Positions 62,392 through 64,000 of a stretch of 64,000 nt of DNA are shown here, piece by piece. Made by a program: the position numbers and the translations under genes. The DNA comes from CF-162 sp963667205. Its GTDB lineage: Bacteria; Chloroflexota; Dehalococcoidia; SM23-28-2; RBG-16-64-32. The notes below the pieces were generated by a model, which saw only the letters and a program-made list of their open reading frames with translations, searched no databases and was not told where the DNA came from. Positions within the stretch are counted from its first letter, which is position 1. Each line of letters opens with the position of its first letter. The stretch is taken from assembly GCA_963667205.1 (NCBI GenBank), contig OY762959.1, forward strand, positions 1,364,001 to 1,428,000. The letters are read 5' to 3'.

Positions 62392-63914
62392 CAGGCGAGC
62401 CCCAGCTTCTCGGCGAGGCCGATTCGCTGGGTCTTGCCGGTCGGCCCCTTCGGAATCTCGTCAAGGAACAGCACTTTGCGGGGGACCTTGAAGTCGGCAA
62501 GCCGCGTCGAGGCGAAGGCCCGAATGTCGCGTTCGGTAGCTTCGGCCCCCTCCAGCAAGACGATGGCGGCCGCGACCTCCTCGCCGAGCAGGTCATGCGG
62601 CGTGGCAAACGTCACCACCTGCCCCACCGCCGGGTGGTCCATCAGTACCTCGTCAACCTCCCGCGGGGAGACCTTCTCACCGCCTCGATTGATGATCTCC
62701 TTGAGGCGGCCCGTCACGGTCAGGTAGCCATCCTCGTCCAGCACGCCCTGGTCGCCCGTCCGGAACCAGCCGTTCGTGCGGCTCTCAGCGTTGGCCGAGG
62801 AGTTGCTCTCGTAGCCCTGAGTCACGTTGAGCCCGCGAATGACGACTTCACCCTCGGCGCCGGATGGCAGCAACGAGCCCTGCTCGTCCATGATCGAAAC
62901 CTCGGGCCCGGCAGCGGGGCCCACGGTGCCGGGTTTGCGCTCGCCGGGGGGCAATGGATTGGAGGTCATCTGGTGGGCGGCTTCTGTCATCGCGTAGGCC
63001 TCCACGACCGGGGCCTTAAAAGTGTCCTCGAGCTGCTGCATGACCTGCGGCGGCAATGAAGCTGAGGAGGAGCGGATGAAGCGGAGGCGCGTCGCATCGA
63101 TCGTCCCTTGATTGCGCCCCACACGGGTCAAGATCGCCTGGTGCATCGTAGGCACGGCGGTATACCAGGTTGGCTTCGCCTCTGCTAACCAGGAGAAGAA
63201 CTTCAGCGCGTTGAAGCCCGGTGCGCAATACACGCTCGCTCCAGCGCACAACGTCGATAAGATCGCCGCCACGAGGCCGTGGATGTGAAAGAGCGGCATC
63301 ACGTTCAGACACCGATCCTCCGCCTCAAGCGCTAGCGTCTCCCGAATGTTGCTGGCGGAGGCGCTGATGTTCCGGTGCGTTAGGGGCACGATCTTCGGCC
63401 GGGATGTGGTGCCCGACGTGTGCAGCACCAGCGCCAGATCATCGGCGCTTGCCAGTCCGCCGTGAGAGACGAGATCTCCGGCGACCACGCCCCGGCCCGG
63501 CCGGATTTCGAACAGCCCGGCCGGCGAACCGCCATCCGTGATCAGTTCGAGCACCGGAATGTTCAGCGCGCCTGCCGCTTCGATGGCGGGTGAATGGCTG
63601 CCCTGCTCAACGAGCAATGCCCTGGCGCCTAGATCTGATAGGTAGAAGTCGAACTCCTCCCTCCGATACGCCGGATTGAGAGGCGCGGTCGTCGCGCCAG
63701 CGGCGATCGAGACGAAGGCGACGGCCATCTCCGGGCCGTTCGGCAGCACGATCGCCACGCGATCGTTGCGACCGATCCCCAGGCGGTTCAGCGCGGCGAC
63801 GGTCTGTTCAACGTGGTCGCGCAAGCGCGCGTACGTTAGCGGCGGACGCTTCTCTGCGGCGATCGCAACCGCACCGTCCCGGCCAGTCGAGAGTAGCTCG
63901 GGGATCGCTGTCAT
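62391..63914 (-). CDS. AMP-forming acyl-CoA synthetase (oxalyl/fatty acyl-CoA ligase-like)
   Basis: 507 residues, ATG 63914 overlapping the upstream stop (ATGA). P-loop-like LVLHTSGTTSRPKIVPLTHR, AYAMTEAAHQMTSNPLPPGE, GWFRTGDQGVLDEDGYLTVT, GRLKEIINRGGEKVSPREVD, and the C-terminal catalytic Lys in PKGPTGKTQRIGL. Architecture and length match the AAE3/oxalate-CoA ligase branch, although substrate cannot be assigned. It adenylates a carboxylic acid and then forms the CoA thioester. Confidence 0.9.
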   Translation of the reverse strand: MTAIPELLSTGRDGAVAIAAEKRPPLTYARLRDHVEQTVAALNRLGIGRNDRVAIVLPNGPEMAVAFVSIAAGATTAPLNPAYRREEFDFYLSDLGARALLVEQGSHSPAIEAAGALNIPVLELITDGGSPAGLFEIRPGRGVVAGDLVSHGGLASADDLALVLHTSGTTSRPKIVPLTHRNISASASNIRETLALEAEDRCLNVMPLFHIHGLVAAILSTLCAGASVYCAPGFNALKFFSWLAEAKPTWYTAVPTMHQAILTRVGRNQGTIDATRLRFIRSSSASLPPQVMQQLEDTFKAPVVEAYAMTEAAHQMTSNPLPPGERKPGTVGPAAGPEVSIMDEQGSLLPSGAEGEVVIRGLNVTQGYESNSSANAESRTNGWFRTGDQGVLDEDGYLTVTGRLKEIINRGGEKVSPREVDEVLMDHPAVGQVVTFATPHDLLGEEVAAAIVLLEGAEATERDIRAFASTRLADFKVPRKVLFLDEIPKGPTGKTQRIGLAEKLGLA

Positions 63915-64000
63915 ATCGCGCCGTCGTCGCGCAGTTTCCCGATTTCGTCCCAGCTATACCCCGCCTCGAGGAGCACTTCCTCGGTGTGCTGTCCCAGCTG
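63911..64000 (-). CDS. C-terminal end of a family III CoA-transferase (5' part outside window)
   Basis: Frame open from the window edge to TGA 63911-63913, overlapping the ligase ATG (ATGA). The 29 residues QLGQHTEEVLLEAGYSWDE plus IGKLRDDGAI match the conserved CaiB/BaiF C-terminus (LGeHTeEVL.e.GY...I..L...G.I). It is the upstream neighbour of the ligase and reductase in one operon. Confidence 0.8.
   Translation of the reverse strand, partial: QLGQHTEEVLLEAGYSWDEIGKLRDDGAI

Overview
The window is high-GC bacterial DNA, almost wall-to-wall protein genes, with no rRNA, tRNA, CRISPR array, insertion sequence or phage gene that I could see. The gene content suggests an aerobic, organic-matter-degrading bacterium of the Chloroflexota (SAR202 or Dehalococcoidia-like). 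It includes several HyuA/HyuB proteins, three family III CoA-transferases, DUF35-thiolase pairs, two MmgE/PrpD proteins, two stand-alone B12 acyl-CoA mutase large subunits and a UGSC selenoprotein. This placement is inference from gene content; there is no phylogenetic marker. Several promoters match a housekeeping sigma-70 consensus well (TTGACA, 17-18 bp, TAtnnT).

1-5.3 kb: a signalling locus. A PAS-PAS-PAS-LuxR regulator is followed by a Cache-domain protein that continues into what reads as a pentameric ligand-gated ion channel (Pro-loop receptor). Eight bases later comes a lipoprotein amino-acid-type solute-binding protein. The regulator and channel are broken by single-base frame changes, and the channel carries a 67-base C-tract, so this part is either decayed or poorly sequenced. 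5.4-17.4 kb: a GMC oxidoreductase, an amidase, an orphan HyuB, a DUF35-thiolase pair, two MmgE/PrpD genes, and a B12 mutase with a separate cobalamin subunit. 17.5-25.1 kb: a SnoaL-like protein, a complete dipeptide-type ABC importer with its binding protein and terminator, and an acyl-CoA dehydrogenase.

25.1-29.0 kb (minus strand): a four-gene operon of thioredoxin reductase, an uncharacterised Cys-containing protein, a UGSC selenoprotein with an in-frame UGA and a bacterial SECIS-like hairpin, and a family III CoA-transferase. 29.0-36.4 kb: an amidohydrolase, a mutase / HMG-CoA-lyase-like / CoA-transferase operon, and an E2 acyltransferase with a luciferase-like oxidoreductase. 36.4-44.0 kb: a six-gene minus-strand operon (acetoacetate-decarboxylase-like, nitrilase, small barrel protein, HyuA, HyuB, HyuB). 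44.1-47.7 kb: E1beta, E1alpha, DUF35 and a thiolase-like protein. 47.8-52.5 kb: a DMT exporter, a second nitrilase, a fused family I CoA-transferase, a CMD protein and a VOC protein.

52.6-64 kb: more mixed accessory genes. These are an SDR, a DUF1330-like protein, a haloalkane dehalogenase overlapping an SRPBCC protein, an MFS exporter divergent from an HxlR regulator with an operator-like palindrome, a thiolase, an aldehyde dehydrogenase remnant, a DMT exporter, small proteins, a ketopantoate reductase-like protein, an acyl-CoA ligase and the tail of a CoA-transferase.

Together most genes serve uptake of peptides or small organics, opening or hydrolysis of amide and ring compounds, CoA activation, and carbon-skeleton rearrangement or cleavage of acyl-CoAs. 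The two most unusual units are the channel/binding-protein locus at 2.0-5.3 kb and the selenoprotein operon at 25.1-29.0 kb.
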